Of a stretch of 64,000 nucleotides of DNA, positions 47,676-56,046 are shown piece by piece. The notes below the pieces were generated by a model. The model was not told where the DNA came from and made no database searches. It saw only the letters and a list, made by a program, of their open reading frames with translations. The stretch is from assembly GCF_004343155.1 (NCBI RefSeq), contig NZ_SMDC01000001.1, forward strand, positions 598,201 through 662,200, written 5' to 3'. The stretch comes from Marichromatium gracile. Its GTDB lineage: Bacteria > Pseudomonadota > Gammaproteobacteria > Chromatiales > Chromatiaceae. The stretch's first letter is position 1; each line of letters begins with the position of its first letter. A program made the position numbers and the translations under genes.

Positions 47676-48733
47676 GGGGTGCGTTCCTCGGTGGGATGGC
47701 CCTGGAGCAGGCTGGCGGGGTTCTCGCGCAGCGCACGCGAGAGCGCCGAGAGGTTGCGGCTGGCATCCTCGATGTTGGTGAGGATCGGCAGCAGCGCGTT
47801 GTTCATGGTCTGCAGCAGCGCCTGGGTATCATCGAGGCTGTGGCGCAGCGCCGGGCGATTGTCGGCGACCAGGGCGCGGACCTCGTTGGCGAGTGCGCCG
47901 TAGTCGGCCACCGCGCGTTCGAGCGCGTCGCGCTGCGCGGCTACCGCGCCGCTGACCTCGGCGAGGTTGGTGGTGAGCGCCTCGACCGCCTCCAGGGTGG
48001 CGGCGATCGACTCGCCGTCGACCGCGGCGTCGAGCTTGGCGGTGAGCGCGCGCAGATGATCGAGCGCGCCGGCGAGCCGCGCCTGGTTGCCGGTGGCCGC
48101 CTCGCCGGTGCCGAGCAGCGCCTCGATGGTGGCGATCTGGCGGGCGATGCTCTGCAGCGCCGGGGTGATGGTCTCGGCGACCAGGGTGTCGAGGCTGGCG
48201 GTGAGCGCGCCGAGCTGGCCCATCAGGTCCGGCTCGGGGGCGAGCGTGGGGAGTTGCGCCCCGGCCGTGAGCCGGCTGGCCGAGGTGCCGGGGGCGATCT
48301 TGATCGCGCTGCCCTCGAGCAGCCCGGCCGAGCCGATCCGCGCCCGGCTGTCGGCGGCCAGCGGCCAGTCGTCGGCGATCCGCAGCAGCGCGCGGAAGCA
48401 GGGGCGCAGCGGCGCGCGCTCGCCGCAGGGGGCGGGCTCGGCGGCGCTGGCGAACACCGGCTCGACGCGCTCGACCCGGCCGATACGGTAGCCGTCCTGG
48501 ATCACCGGGATGCCGGGGGCGAGCCCGGTGGCGTCGGGAAAGATCGCGACCAGACGGTAGCCCTCGCCGAGCCGCCCCGGCCACAGCACCACCAGCAGGG
48601 CGACGAAGGCCGCTGCCATCAGCACCACGAACAGCCCGGCGGCGCGCAGGTCGCGACGCATCGCCCGTCCCTGGCGCTTGCCCGGGGCGTCGATCTCGGG
48701 CGGCGAGTAGAGCCGTTCGAGCCGCTCGCTCAT
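47663..48733 (-). CDS. MCE (MlaD/PqiB-like) membrane-anchored protein
   Basis: 356 residues. One N-terminal TM helix (AAGLFVVLMAAAFVALLVVL, ~32-51), then an MCE domain (VAIFPDATGLAPGIPVIQDG) and a long C-terminal helical region of about 180 residues suited to a coiled coil or tunnel. MCE proteins form hexameric lipid-carrying rings in the periplasm. The ATG at 48733 overlaps the ATPase stop. An unusual insert, AEPAPCGERAPLRPC, lies in the MCE domain. Confidence 0.88.
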   Translation of the reverse strand: MSERLERLYSPPEIDAPGKRQGRAMRRDLRAAGLFVVLMAAAFVALLVVLWPGRLGEGYRLVAIFPDATGLAPGIPVIQDGYRIGRVERVEPVFASAAEPAPCGERAPLRPCFRALLRIADDWPLAADSRARIGSAGLLEGSAIKIAPGTSASRLTAGAQLPTLAPEPDLMGQLGALTASLDTLVAETITPALQSIARQIATIEALLGTGEAATGNQARLAGALDHLRALTAKLDAAVDGESIAATLEAVEALTTNLAEVSGAVAAQRDALERAVADYGALANEVRALVADNRPALRHSLDDTQALLQTMNNALLPILTNIEDASRNLSALSRALRENPASLLQGHPTEERTPWFR

Positions 48734-49494
48734 CGCCACCCCCGCAGCGCCGCGCGCAGCTCGATCCGCGCGGCGGCGGTCTCGCGCAGCGCGGCGCTCG
48801 GTCCGGCATAGACGGCCCGACCGTGGTCGAGCACCAGCGCGTGCTCGCAGTGGGTGATGAGCGCGGCCGGGGAGTTGTCGGTGGCGATCAGTGTCAGTGC
48901 ACGGTTGCGTCGCACGGTGTCGAGCATCTCCAGGATTTCGCCGAGTGCGCTGGGGTCGAGGCCGTCGGCGACCCCGTCCCAGACCAGCAGGTCGGGTTGG
49001 TGGATGAGCGCGCGGGCGAGCTCGACGCGCCGCCGCTGGCCCAGCGAGAGCGCGCGCGGCAGGTGGTGTTCGAGCCCGTCGAGCTGCAGCAGGGTGACCA
49101 CCAGTCGCGCCGCGCGCGCCAGCTCGGCGCGGCGCAGCGGCGTCTCGCGCAGCGGCAGCAGCAGGTTCTCGAGCACGCTGCGATCGGCCAGCAGCGAGCC
49201 GCCCTGGAGCACCGCACCGAGGCGCCGGCGCAGCCGCCGCATCGCGCCGCCGTCGAGCCGCGCGAGGTCCTGCCCGAACAGGGCGATTGTACCCGCCGAG
49301 GGGTGGTCGAGTCCCAGCACCAGCCGACTGAGCAGGCTCTTGCCGGCGCCGTTGGGGCCGCAGATCAGCAGCCACTCGCCGGCGGGCAGGGTGAGGTCGA
49401 GGTCGGAGAGCGCGCAGCGCCCGGCGACGTGCTGGTAGAGCCCGGCGATGGCGAGCGCCGGTGGTGGGGTGGGGGCCGGTGAGGGGGTGGACAT
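48730..49494 (-). CDS. MlaF-like ABC ATPase with altered catalytic residues
   Basis: 254 residues. Walker A is intact (GPNGAGKS, 46-53), with Q97 as Q-loop and the signature SLGQRRR (150-156). However Walker B reads LLVWDGVADGLDP, so the catalytic Glu is Gly (G174), and the H-loop reads LIATDNSPA with Asp (D206) where His is expected. The protein may bind ATP but hydrolyse it poorly, or use other residues. It belongs to the MlaF group by context: its neighbours are the MCE protein and an MlaE permease. Confidence 0.88.
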   Translation of the reverse strand: MSTPSPAPTPPPALAIAGLYQHVAGRCALSDLDLTLPAGEWLLICGPNGAGKSLLSRLVLGLDHPSAGTIALFGQDLARLDGGAMRRLRRRLGAVLQGGSLLADRSVLENLLLPLRETPLRRAELARAARLVVTLLQLDGLEHHLPRALSLGQRRRVELARALIHQPDLLVWDGVADGLDPSALGEILEMLDTVRRNRALTLIATDNSPAALITHCEHALVLDHGRAVYAGPSAALRETAAARIELRAALRGWR

Positions 49495-49501
49495 GACGCG
49501 C

Positions 49502-50284
49502 TCAGCCGATCAGCAGCAGATAGAGCAGGTCCGCGACCAGGATCAGCCCGATCGCGCCGAGCATGGTGGCGGTGGCGGCGCGGGCGATGCCGCGCGGGTC
49601 GCGCCCGGCGGCGATGCCGTTGACGCAGGCCAGCGGCGCGACCAGCAGGGCAAACAGCGGTGGCTTGACCAGGGCGCCGACGAGGTCGGCCGGGCCGATG
49701 GCGTGGGCCAGGGTCTCGACCAGTCGCGCCGGGCCGAGCGCCACGCTCGCCCACAGCCAGGCCCAGGTGGTCAGTCCGGTGACCAGCAGGCTCCACACCG
49801 CGAAGGCCGCGCTCATCAGCAGCATCGCCAGCAGCGTCGGGGCGAGGGTGTAGCGGATCGGATCGATGCCGTTGACCAGCAGTCCGTCGAGCTCACCGCT
49901 CACCGCCAGCCCGGCCTGACGCACCGCCAGCGCCACCCCGGCACGCCCGGCGACGAGGATGCCGATCAGCACCGGGAGCAGCTCCAGGGCGATGGCATAG
50001 GTCAGCGAGATCAGCAGCGCGTCGGGCAGGGCGAAGCCGGCGAGCAGCTGCTCGCCCTGACGCCCGAGGATCAGCCCGAGGACGACGCTCACCAGGGTCA
50101 GCGCCGGCAGGACCGAGAGTCCGGACTGACGCAGCGCGGCGGCGAAGGCCGGCAGGTCGAGCCGGGCGCGACCGCCGAGGATGCGCAGATAGAGCCACAG
50201 ACAGTCGGCCAGGGCGATGGCGCCGAGGCCGAGTCGTTCGAGCACGCCGGCGGGGCCGGTGAGTGGGCGGTCGGGGTGGTGCAT
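49502..50284 (-). CDS. MlaE-family permease of lipid ABC transporter
   Basis: 260 residues, five or six helices. ELLPVLIGILVAGRAGVALA, NGIDPIRYTLAPTLLAMLLM and the final ATATMLGAIGLILVADLLY are MlaE hallmarks. It is the membrane partner of the ATPase 7 bp downstream and of the MCE protein. The ATG at 50284 starts 7 bp after the RyR-gene stop. Confidence 0.9.
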   Translation of the reverse strand: MHHPDRPLTGPAGVLERLGLGAIALADCLWLYLRILGGRARLDLPAFAAALRQSGLSVLPALTLVSVVLGLILGRQGEQLLAGFALPDALLISLTYAIALELLPVLIGILVAGRAGVALAVRQAGLAVSGELDGLLVNGIDPIRYTLAPTLLAMLLMSAAFAVWSLLVTGLTTWAWLWASVALGPARLVETLAHAIGPADLVGALVKPPLFALLVAPLACVNGIAAGRDPRGIARAATATMLGAIGLILVADLLYLLLIG

Positions 50285-50291
50285 GGCGGGC

Positions 50292-51992
50292 TCAGTACTC
50301 GAAGTCCCAGACGAGCCGCCGGCCCTCGGGGGCGAGCCACAGTCGCTTGACCGGGCGCGCGGCCGTCTCCGGCGGCGCCGGGTGCCAGGCGATCTCGGCG
50401 CGCTTGGCGATCCACCCGGCCAGCCCCCCGGGGCCGAGCGGCAGGCGCCGCTCGGCCCGGGCGACCAGATCGAGCAGGGTCGTCCGCGTCGTCGGGTCGG
50501 GGCAGGCGTCGAGCTGTGCCGACAGCGGGCGCTGGTGCAGCAGCCACAGCCCGGTGGCGGGGTGCTCGATCGCCTGGGCGGTGAGTGCGCGGGTGAGCGT
50601 CGAGCCGAGGCTGGTGGCGAGCACCAGGGCGCGGTCGGGGTAGCGTGCGTGCAACCGCCCGAGTGCATCGTTGACGAGTCGGCGCGGTGGCGGGGGCGTC
50701 TCGCTGGAGGCGGGCTCGATCAGGGCGACGATCAACAGGCGCTGGATGCCGAGTCCGGCGCGCGCGAGCAGGGTCGGTACGCCGCGCACCGCGAAGCGGT
50801 CGAGATCCTTCATCGGTTCGCTGAGGGCGTCGTAGTCGACCAGTTGCGGGTGGTGCTTGCGTGCGTTGTCGCGCACCGGGGCGTGGGTCCAGCCGTCGAG
50901 GCGACGATCGGCGGCCCAGCGCCGGTGCTCGATGCGCGCGAGACGCTCGATCTCGGGTGCGGTGAAGGCGAAGCCGGCGACCCGCTCCTCGGGGACCGCG
51001 CGACAGTCGACCACGGCGAGCTTGGCGAGCATGTGGTCGGCCTGGTGGCGGTTGGCGCCGCGGAAGGACTCGGCCAGCCGCGCCCAGGGTTGGCCGCCGG
51101 GCTCGCCATCGGGGTCGCGACCCTGGGCGGCGACGCTGTCGCGATAGTGCTCGTGGATGGTGCGTGCGAGCTGGTCGGCGCGCCCGGCAAACAGGGTCGC
51201 GGGGGTGCAGGCGTCGGCGATCAGCGAGAAGGGCTGGGTCTGGCCGTCCCAGTCGGCGCGTGCGCCGGCTGGCCAGGGCGCGGTGGCCACGGCGATCAGC
51301 GCTGGCGAGGCGCCGCTCGCGGCGGCGAGTCGTTGGCGCAGCCGGGCGGCGTGCGCGGCGGCCCGTGACGGGTCGCAGATCAGCGCCAGGCTCACCGGCG
51401 TGTCGGCATCGAGTGCCGGTGCCTCCGGGGTGGCGCAGCGCAACTCGGCGATCGTCTCGCCCTGGGGCTGGGTGGCGCGGAACCAGGCGGCGGCCGCCGC
51501 CGGGTCGGGGTCGAGCAGGGTGATGCGCAGGCGCCGCTCGCCATAGTGGGCGCCGAGCAGCGCCTGGCGCAGGAGCGCGGTGGCGGGCGTCGCGCGACCG
51601 ACGAGCAGCAGGTGGGGGCGTTGTCCGGCGGCGACGTCGCAGCCGAGGTGCAGCGGCCAGCGCGCGAACAGGGCGCGCGCGCCGGTGGTGGCGAGGTCGA
51701 GGGTCTCGACCCGCAGCGGGCCATCGGCGGCGAGCGCCGGCAGTGTCGGCGCTCGTGGGTCGCGATGGATCAGGATCAGCCGGCGCGGTCGGCGCGCGCC
51801 GGCGAGCCGGTCGGCGAGCGCCGCGACCAGGGCGCCGGGGTCGGGCGGGTCGAGCAGGACCACCGGCTGGCTTGCCCGGGGCCGCAGTCGTGCCAGTTGC
51901 TCGGGGCTGACCAGCCGGGCGTTGAGCCGGTCAGCGAGCGTTGCGGCCAGCGGTGGGGCGCCGCAGACCAGGGGGCGGGGGCGCCAGATCAT
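50292..51992 (-). CDS. RyR-domain protein with nucleotide-binding-like N-terminal region
   Basis: 566 residues, no membrane helix. A RyR domain is at about 335-405: ARIEHRRWAADRRLDGW then THAPVRDNARKHHPQLVDYD, the pattern of the ryanodine-receptor repeat (E-x-x-H-x-x-W ... W-x-x-G-x-x-x-D ... HP-x-x-V-x-Y). The N-terminal ~300 residues hold two hydrophobic-strand regions like TrkA-N/Rossmann folds (PLVCGAPPLAATLADRL; HLLLVGRATPATALLRQALL). Bacterial RyR proteins often join such domains, and ligands are thought to be nucleotide-like. It overlaps the LSDAT gene by four bases. Confidence 0.7.
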   Translation of the reverse strand: MIWRPRPLVCGAPPLAATLADRLNARLVSPEQLARLRPRASQPVVLLDPPDPGALVAALADRLAGARRPRRLILIHRDPRAPTLPALAADGPLRVETLDLATTGARALFARWPLHLGCDVAAGQRPHLLLVGRATPATALLRQALLGAHYGERRLRITLLDPDPAAAAAWFRATQPQGETIAELRCATPEAPALDADTPVSLALICDPSRAAAHAARLRQRLAAASGASPALIAVATAPWPAGARADWDGQTQPFSLIADACTPATLFAGRADQLARTIHEHYRDSVAAQGRDPDGEPGGQPWARLAESFRGANRHQADHMLAKLAVVDCRAVPEERVAGFAFTAPEIERLARIEHRRWAADRRLDGWTHAPVRDNARKHHPQLVDYDALSEPMKDLDRFAVRGVPTLLARAGLGIQRLLIVALIEPASSETPPPPRRLVNDALGRLHARYPDRALVLATSLGSTLTRALTAQAIEHPATGLWLLHQRPLSAQLDACPDPTTRTTLLDLVARAERRLPLGPGGLAGWIAKRAEIAWHPAPPETAARPVKRLWLAPEGRRLVWDFEY

Positions 51993-52660
51993 GCCGCCAG
52001 CCGTGCCGCGATCCGCGCGGCGAGGGTCGCTGTGGGTGCGGCGAGGTCGAGCGCCTCGATCGCGGCGCGGTGTTCGAGCCCGCCCCGGTGCCAGCGTGCG
52101 AGCAGCGCCGCGGTGCTGCCGCCGCTACCGGCGAGCAGCAGCAGCGGGGCGGGTTCGGCGAGGGCGAGTTCGAGGTCGAGCCGGGTGATCTCGCCGCCGC
52201 CGACGGCGAGGGTGAGCCGCGGTCGGGGCCCGGCGAGCAGCGCCGAGATCCGGCGGATCCACGGCGACTCGTCGCCCCAGCGTGCCCCCGGGATGAGGAC
52301 CAGATGACTGTGGTTGGGTTCGGCGCGGGTGGTGCCGTGCGGCGCGACGGTGGCGCGCGGCGCCACCCCGAGCAGCGGGAAGCGGGCGTGGCAGACGGCC
52401 CGGGCCCGGCCCATCTGCGCCATCACCCCGCAGTCGGTGCCGCCGTCGACCACCGTGGCGTCGAGTGTCTCGAGCCGGGGCGCGAGCGCGCGCAGCAGCG
52501 CGCCGAGCGGCTCGGCGAGCGCGGGGTCGAGCCGCGCCGCGCCGCCGATCAGGGTGAGCACCGGGCGCGGTCGATCGAACCCCAGCGCCGCGAGCATCGC
52601 GTCGAGGTCCTCGGGGCCTGTGGGTTCGAGCCGCAGCGGGCCGGGGGCGGCGCGGGTCAT
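51989..52660 (-). CDS. LSDAT-type SLOG protein (TRPM-like nucleotide-binding domain)
   Basis: 223 residues. LTLIGGAARLDP, VVDGGTDCGVMAQMGRARA, FPLLGVAPRATVAP, NHSHLVLIPGARWGDESPWI and VGGGEITRLDLE are the pattern of the prokaryotic LSDAT domain, the SLOG superfamily member related to the TRPM channel N-terminus, thought to bind ADP-ribose or NAD-like nucleotides. It overlaps the RyR gene (ATGA) and heads a run of seven Mla-type and accessory genes; the OsmC gene stands 16 bp upstream. A sensor role for the Mla-type transporter is inferred. Confidence 0.75.
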   Translation of the reverse strand: MTRAAPGPLRLEPTGPEDLDAMLAALGFDRPRPVLTLIGGAARLDPALAEPLGALLRALAPRLETLDATVVDGGTDCGVMAQMGRARAVCHARFPLLGVAPRATVAPHGTTRAEPNHSHLVLIPGARWGDESPWIRRISALLAGPRPRLTLAVGGGEITRLDLELALAEPAPLLLLAGSGGSTAALLARWHRGGLEHRAAIEALDLAAPTATLAARIAARLAA

Positions 52661-52676
52661 CGCGGTCGGGGCCTGC

Positions 52677-53138
52677 TCACTCGGAGCGGTAGTAGACCTC
52701 GCCGGCCTCGTCCTCGACGGTGACCACCAGCGGAATGCCCTGGCGGATACTCGCCGAGACCACGCAGAACTCCTCGAACAGGTCCTTGCAGCGACCGAAA
52801 CGCGGCGATTGGGTGACCGCTTCGGTGACGATCAGGCGCACCTCGAGCTGGCCGATGCGCAGGCGCTTCTGCGCGTTGCGGGTCATCACGCAGCTGGCCT
52901 CGGCGCGCAGACAGCCGGCGGGCGGGTCGTCCTTGAACAGACAGAACAGCAGGCTGGCGCCGAGGCAGTCGGCGGTGGCGGCGGTGAGCAGGCGCGAGGC
53001 GTTGGGCCCGCGGCACTCGCCCAGCGGCGGCTCGCCGTCGAGCAGCAGGTCGGGGGTCTGCGGCCAGTCGAAGGCGACCTTGACCTGATATCCCTCGCGC
53101 TGCTCGAGCGCGATGCTGAAACGGCCTTCCTCGGACAT
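52677..53138 (-). CDS. OsmC/Ohr-family protein
   Basis: 153 residues. Reactive cysteines stand in TADCLGASLLFCLF (~60-70) and DLFEEFCVVSASIRQGIPL (~120-140), the two-region pattern of OsmC proteins, which reduce organic hydroperoxides. The second region is longer than usual. The ATG at 53138 follows CAGGAGCCACC. It is 16 bp upstream of the LSDAT gene, so it may be the first gene of that operon. Confidence 0.85.
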   Translation of the reverse strand: MSEEGRFSIALEQREGYQVKVAFDWPQTPDLLLDGEPPLGECRGPNASRLLTAATADCLGASLLFCLFKDDPPAGCLRAEASCVMTRNAQKRLRIGQLEVRLIVTEAVTQSPRFGRCKDLFEEFCVVSASIRQGIPLVVTVEDEAGEVYYRSE

Positions 53139-53285
53139 GGTGGCTCCTGTGATTCTGTTCGTGACGCCGCTCGGGCGACGCGGTCTGGTTGCAATCCGTG
53201 GGCCCGCCGTCCGGGCGTATGGCTGGCCCGAGCCGTGATCCGGGCCGCGCCGCGTGGCGGTGTGTCGTCGGGGCCGAGGGCCCGC

Positions 53286-53873
53286 TCAGGTCTCGATCCG
53301 GGTACCGAGCAGCTCGGCGAAGCGCCGTATCCACTCGGGGTGCGCGGGCCAGGCCGGGGCGGTGACCAGCTGACCGTCGACATAGGCGTTGGTGAGGGTG
53401 TCGTTGACCTCGCACCAGCTGCCCCCGGCGCGTTCGAGTTCGGGGCGCACGGCAGGGTAGGCGGTGCACTGCTTGCCCTCGAGGACCCCGGCGGCGGCGA
53501 GGATCTGCTGGCCGTGACAGATCGCGGCGATCGGCTTGTCGCCGGCGGCGAAGTGACGCACCAGCTCGATGACGCGCAGGTCGAGGCGCAGGTATTCGGG
53601 GGCGCGCCCGCCGGGGATGATCAGGGCGTCGTAGCGGCTGGGGTCGATCTTGTCGAAGTCGGCGGTGATGGCGAAGTTGTGGCCGGGCTTCTCGCTGTAG
53701 GTCTGGTCGCCCTCGAAGTCGTGGATCGCGGTGCGGACCTTGTCGCCGGCGGCCTTGTCCGGGCAGACGGCGTGGACGCTGTGCCCGAGCAGCTGCAGCA
53801 TCTGGAAGGGGACCATCGCCTCGTAGTCTTCGACATAGTCTCCGACCAACATCAGGATCTTCTTCTCGGCCAT
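53286..53873 (-). CDS. DJ-1/PfpI family protein
   Basis: 195 residues. The nucleophilic elbow [16 protein letters not shown] (Cys near 119) and the acidic helix [11 protein letters not shown] match the DJ-1/PfpI superfamily; [17 protein letters not shown] is typical of PfpI/YhbO-like members. These act as proteases, deglycases or chaperones; the substrate is unknown. I use the ATG at 53873 with its AGGAGG site (CAGGAGGACG). Confidence 0.9.
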   Translation of the reverse strand: MAEKKILMLVGDYVEDYEAMVPFQMLQLLGHSVHAVCPDKAAGDKVRTAIHDFEGDQTYSEKPGHNFAITADFDKIDPSRYDALIIPGGRAPEYLRLDLRVIELVRHFAAGDKPIAAICHGQQILAAAGVLEGKQCTAYPAVRPELERAGGSWCEVNDTLTNAYVDGQLVTAPAWPAHPEWIRRFAELLGTRIET

Positions 53874-54009
53874 GTGTTTCGTCCTCCTGAAACGGCGTCG
53901 CGTGGGGGTGGGCAGACTATAACACCGGGATCGCGCGGGGCGTGTGCGGCTGACCAACGATCCACGCCAATCGGGTATGATCGAACGTTTTGCGGGAGGA
54001 TCCCGGTCC

Positions 54010-54870
54010 GTGGCAAGCGGTAACGACGGGCTGGCGCGCGCCGCCGGCTGGATGGGGTTGGCGCTCTTGTCCTTCGCCGCGCTCGCGGTCTCGGCGCGCG
54101 AGTCGCTCGCGGCGATGTCCCCGGCGCAATTCCTGTTCCTGCGCACCCTGCTCGGGCTGCCGCTGTTGGTCGGTCTGGGGGTGCTGCTCGCGCCCGGGTT
54201 CATGCGTACCCGGCGCTGGCGATTGCACCTGTTGCGCAACCTGTTCCACTATGGCGGCCAGCTCTGCTGGATCGGCGCGATCGGGCTGTTGCCGCTGGCG
54301 CTGGTGTTCGCGCTCGAGTTCACCACCCCGGTGTGGGCCGCGCTGCTGGCACTGGTCTTCCTCGGTGAGCGGCTCGGGCGTGGCCGCCTGGTGGCGCTGG
54401 TCGCCGGCTTGATCGGTGTGCTGCTGATCACCCGACCGGGGTTGCAGCCGTTCGACGCGGGGATGGCACTGGGATTGCTGGCCGCGCTCGGTTTCGCCGT
54501 CACCATGGTCGCCACCAAGGGGCTGACCCGACACGACTCGGTCTTCACCATCCTGTTCTGGATGCTGACGATCCAGCTGCTCCTCGGCCTGCCCGTGGCG
54601 CTCTGGGTCTGGCAACCGATCGGTTGGAGCGAGCTGCCCTGGCTGCTGGTGGCGGCGGTGACCGGCATCAGCGCCCATCTCGGCGTGGCCAATGCCTTCC
54701 GTCACGCCGACGCCACCCTGGTGCTGCCGATGGACTTCCTGCGCCTGCCGCTGATCGCCCTGGTCGGCGCGCTGTGCTATGGCGAGGGGCTCGACCCCTG
54801 GGTGCTGGGCGGCGGTGTGCTGATCCTCGCCGGCAATCTGTACAGTCTGCGTCGCGAGCGGCGCGGCTGA
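54010..54870 (+). CDS. EamA/DMT-family transporter
   Basis: 286 residues from the GTG at 54010, which follows GCGGGAGGAT at a fitting distance; an ATG at 53977 would add 11 residues and cannot be excluded. Ten helices in two EamA halves; [20 protein letters not shown] and [20 protein letters not shown] are typical of RhaT/RarD-like carriers. Substrate unknown. It shares little with the EamA protein at 44845-45735 beyond the fold. Confidence 0.88.
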   Translation: MASGNDGLARAAGWMGLALLSFAALAVSARESLAAMSPAQFLFLRTLLGLPLLVGLGVLLAPGFMRTRRWRLHLLRNLFHYGGQLCWIGAIGLLPLALVFALEFTTPVWAALLALVFLGERLGRGRLVALVAGLIGVLLITRPGLQPFDAGMALGLLAALGFAVTMVATKGLTRHDSVFTILFWMLTIQLLLGLPVALWVWQPIGWSELPWLLVAAVTGISAHLGVANAFRHADATLVLPMDFLRLPLIALVGALCYGEGLDPWVLGGGVLILAGNLYSLRRERRG

Positions 54871-55005
54871 TGCGTGCGTCACCCGGAGGTGGCGCGCCCC
54901 TTCGCGTCCCGGGCGTCCGGTCGGAGTGGACCGGTCGTCCCCAGACCCCCTGAATTGACGAGGTGAATCGATGACGATGAGCGCCAATCCGCGCCGGGTG
55001 GCGGC

Positions 55006-56031
55006 ATGGATCTGAATCTGTTGTGGCACTCACTGCGCCCGCTGGTGTTCCGCTTCGACCCGGAGCGCGCACACCGCATGACCCTGGCGGCGCTGGCGCG
55101 CTGGTCGGAGCGTTTCGATGGTCGGCTGGTCGCCGGCGATCCGGCCCATGCCCATCCGCGCGAGGTGATGGGGCTGCGTTTCCCCAACCCCTTCGGTCTG
55201 GCCGCCGGGCTGGACAAGGACGCCGAGGCGATCCCCGCCTGGCAGGCGCTCGGTTTCGGTTTCATCGAGGTCGGTACGGTGACCGCGCAGGCCCAGCCCG
55301 GCAACCCGCGTCCGCGGCTGTTCCGCCTGCCCGAGGACGAGGCGATCATCAACCGCATGGGCTTCAACAACGCCGGTGCCGACCGGGTGGCGCGGCGGCT
55401 GCGGCTGCTGCGTGAGCGCGACCTGCTGCAGGTGCCGCTCGGGGTCAATATCGGCAAGTCCAAGGTGACCCCGGCCGAGCGTGCCGCCGAGGACTATCGC
55501 TACAGCTTCGAGCGCCTCGGCGAGCTGGCCGACTATGTGGTGGTCAACATCTCCAGCCCGAACACCCCGGGGCTGCGCGATCTGCAGCGTGTCGACGAGG
55601 TCAAGCGCATCGTCGAGACCATCCAGGAGCCCAACCAGCGTCTCGCGCGGCCCCGACCGCTGCTGGTCAAGCTCGCGCCCGATCTCGCCGACGGCGATGC
55701 CATCGACTGCGCGCGCGCCGCGCTCGAGGCCGGTTGTGCCGGGCTGATCCTGACCAACACCACCATCGCCCGCGAGGGGTTGCGCAGCCGCACCGAGGGC
55801 ATGGCCGGCGGGCTCTCGGGGCGCCCGCTGCAGGCGCGCAGCACCGCGCTGCTGGCGACGGTGCGCGAGGCGCTGGGGCCGGCGCCGACGCTGATCGGGG
55901 TCGGCGGGGTGCGTGATGTGCCCAGCGCGCGCGCCAAGTTCGCCGCCGGCGCGGATCTGGCGCAGGTCTACACCGGGCTGATCTATCGCGGCCCGGGCCT
56001 GGTGCGCGAACTGCTCGAGGCGCTCGACTGA
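55006..56031 (+). CDS. pyrD: Dihydroorotate dehydrogenase (quinone), class 2
   Basis: 341 residues. It oxidises dihydroorotate to orotate with quinone in pyrimidine synthesis. Class 2 traits: N-terminal membrane-associated helix MDLNLLWHSLRPLVFRFDPE, FMN-binding AAGLDKDAEAIP and NRMGFNNAG, and the catalytic serine in VNISSPNTPGLRDLQ. It ends with LTNTTIARE and IGVGGVRDVPSARAKFAAGA. The ATG at 55006 has a weak ribosome site. Confidence 0.96.
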   Translation: MDLNLLWHSLRPLVFRFDPERAHRMTLAALARWSERFDGRLVAGDPAHAHPREVMGLRFPNPFGLAAGLDKDAEAIPAWQALGFGFIEVGTVTAQAQPGNPRPRLFRLPEDEAIINRMGFNNAGADRVARRLRLLRERDLLQVPLGVNIGKSKVTPAERAAEDYRYSFERLGELADYVVVNISSPNTPGLRDLQRVDEVKRIVETIQEPNQRLARPRPLLVKLAPDLADGDAIDCARAALEAGCAGLILTNTTIAREGLRSRTEGMAGGLSGRPLQARSTALLATVREALGPAPTLIGVGGVRDVPSARAKFAAGADLAQVYTGLIYRGPGLVRELLEALD

Positions 56032-56046
56032 GCCACGCTCGTCGGG

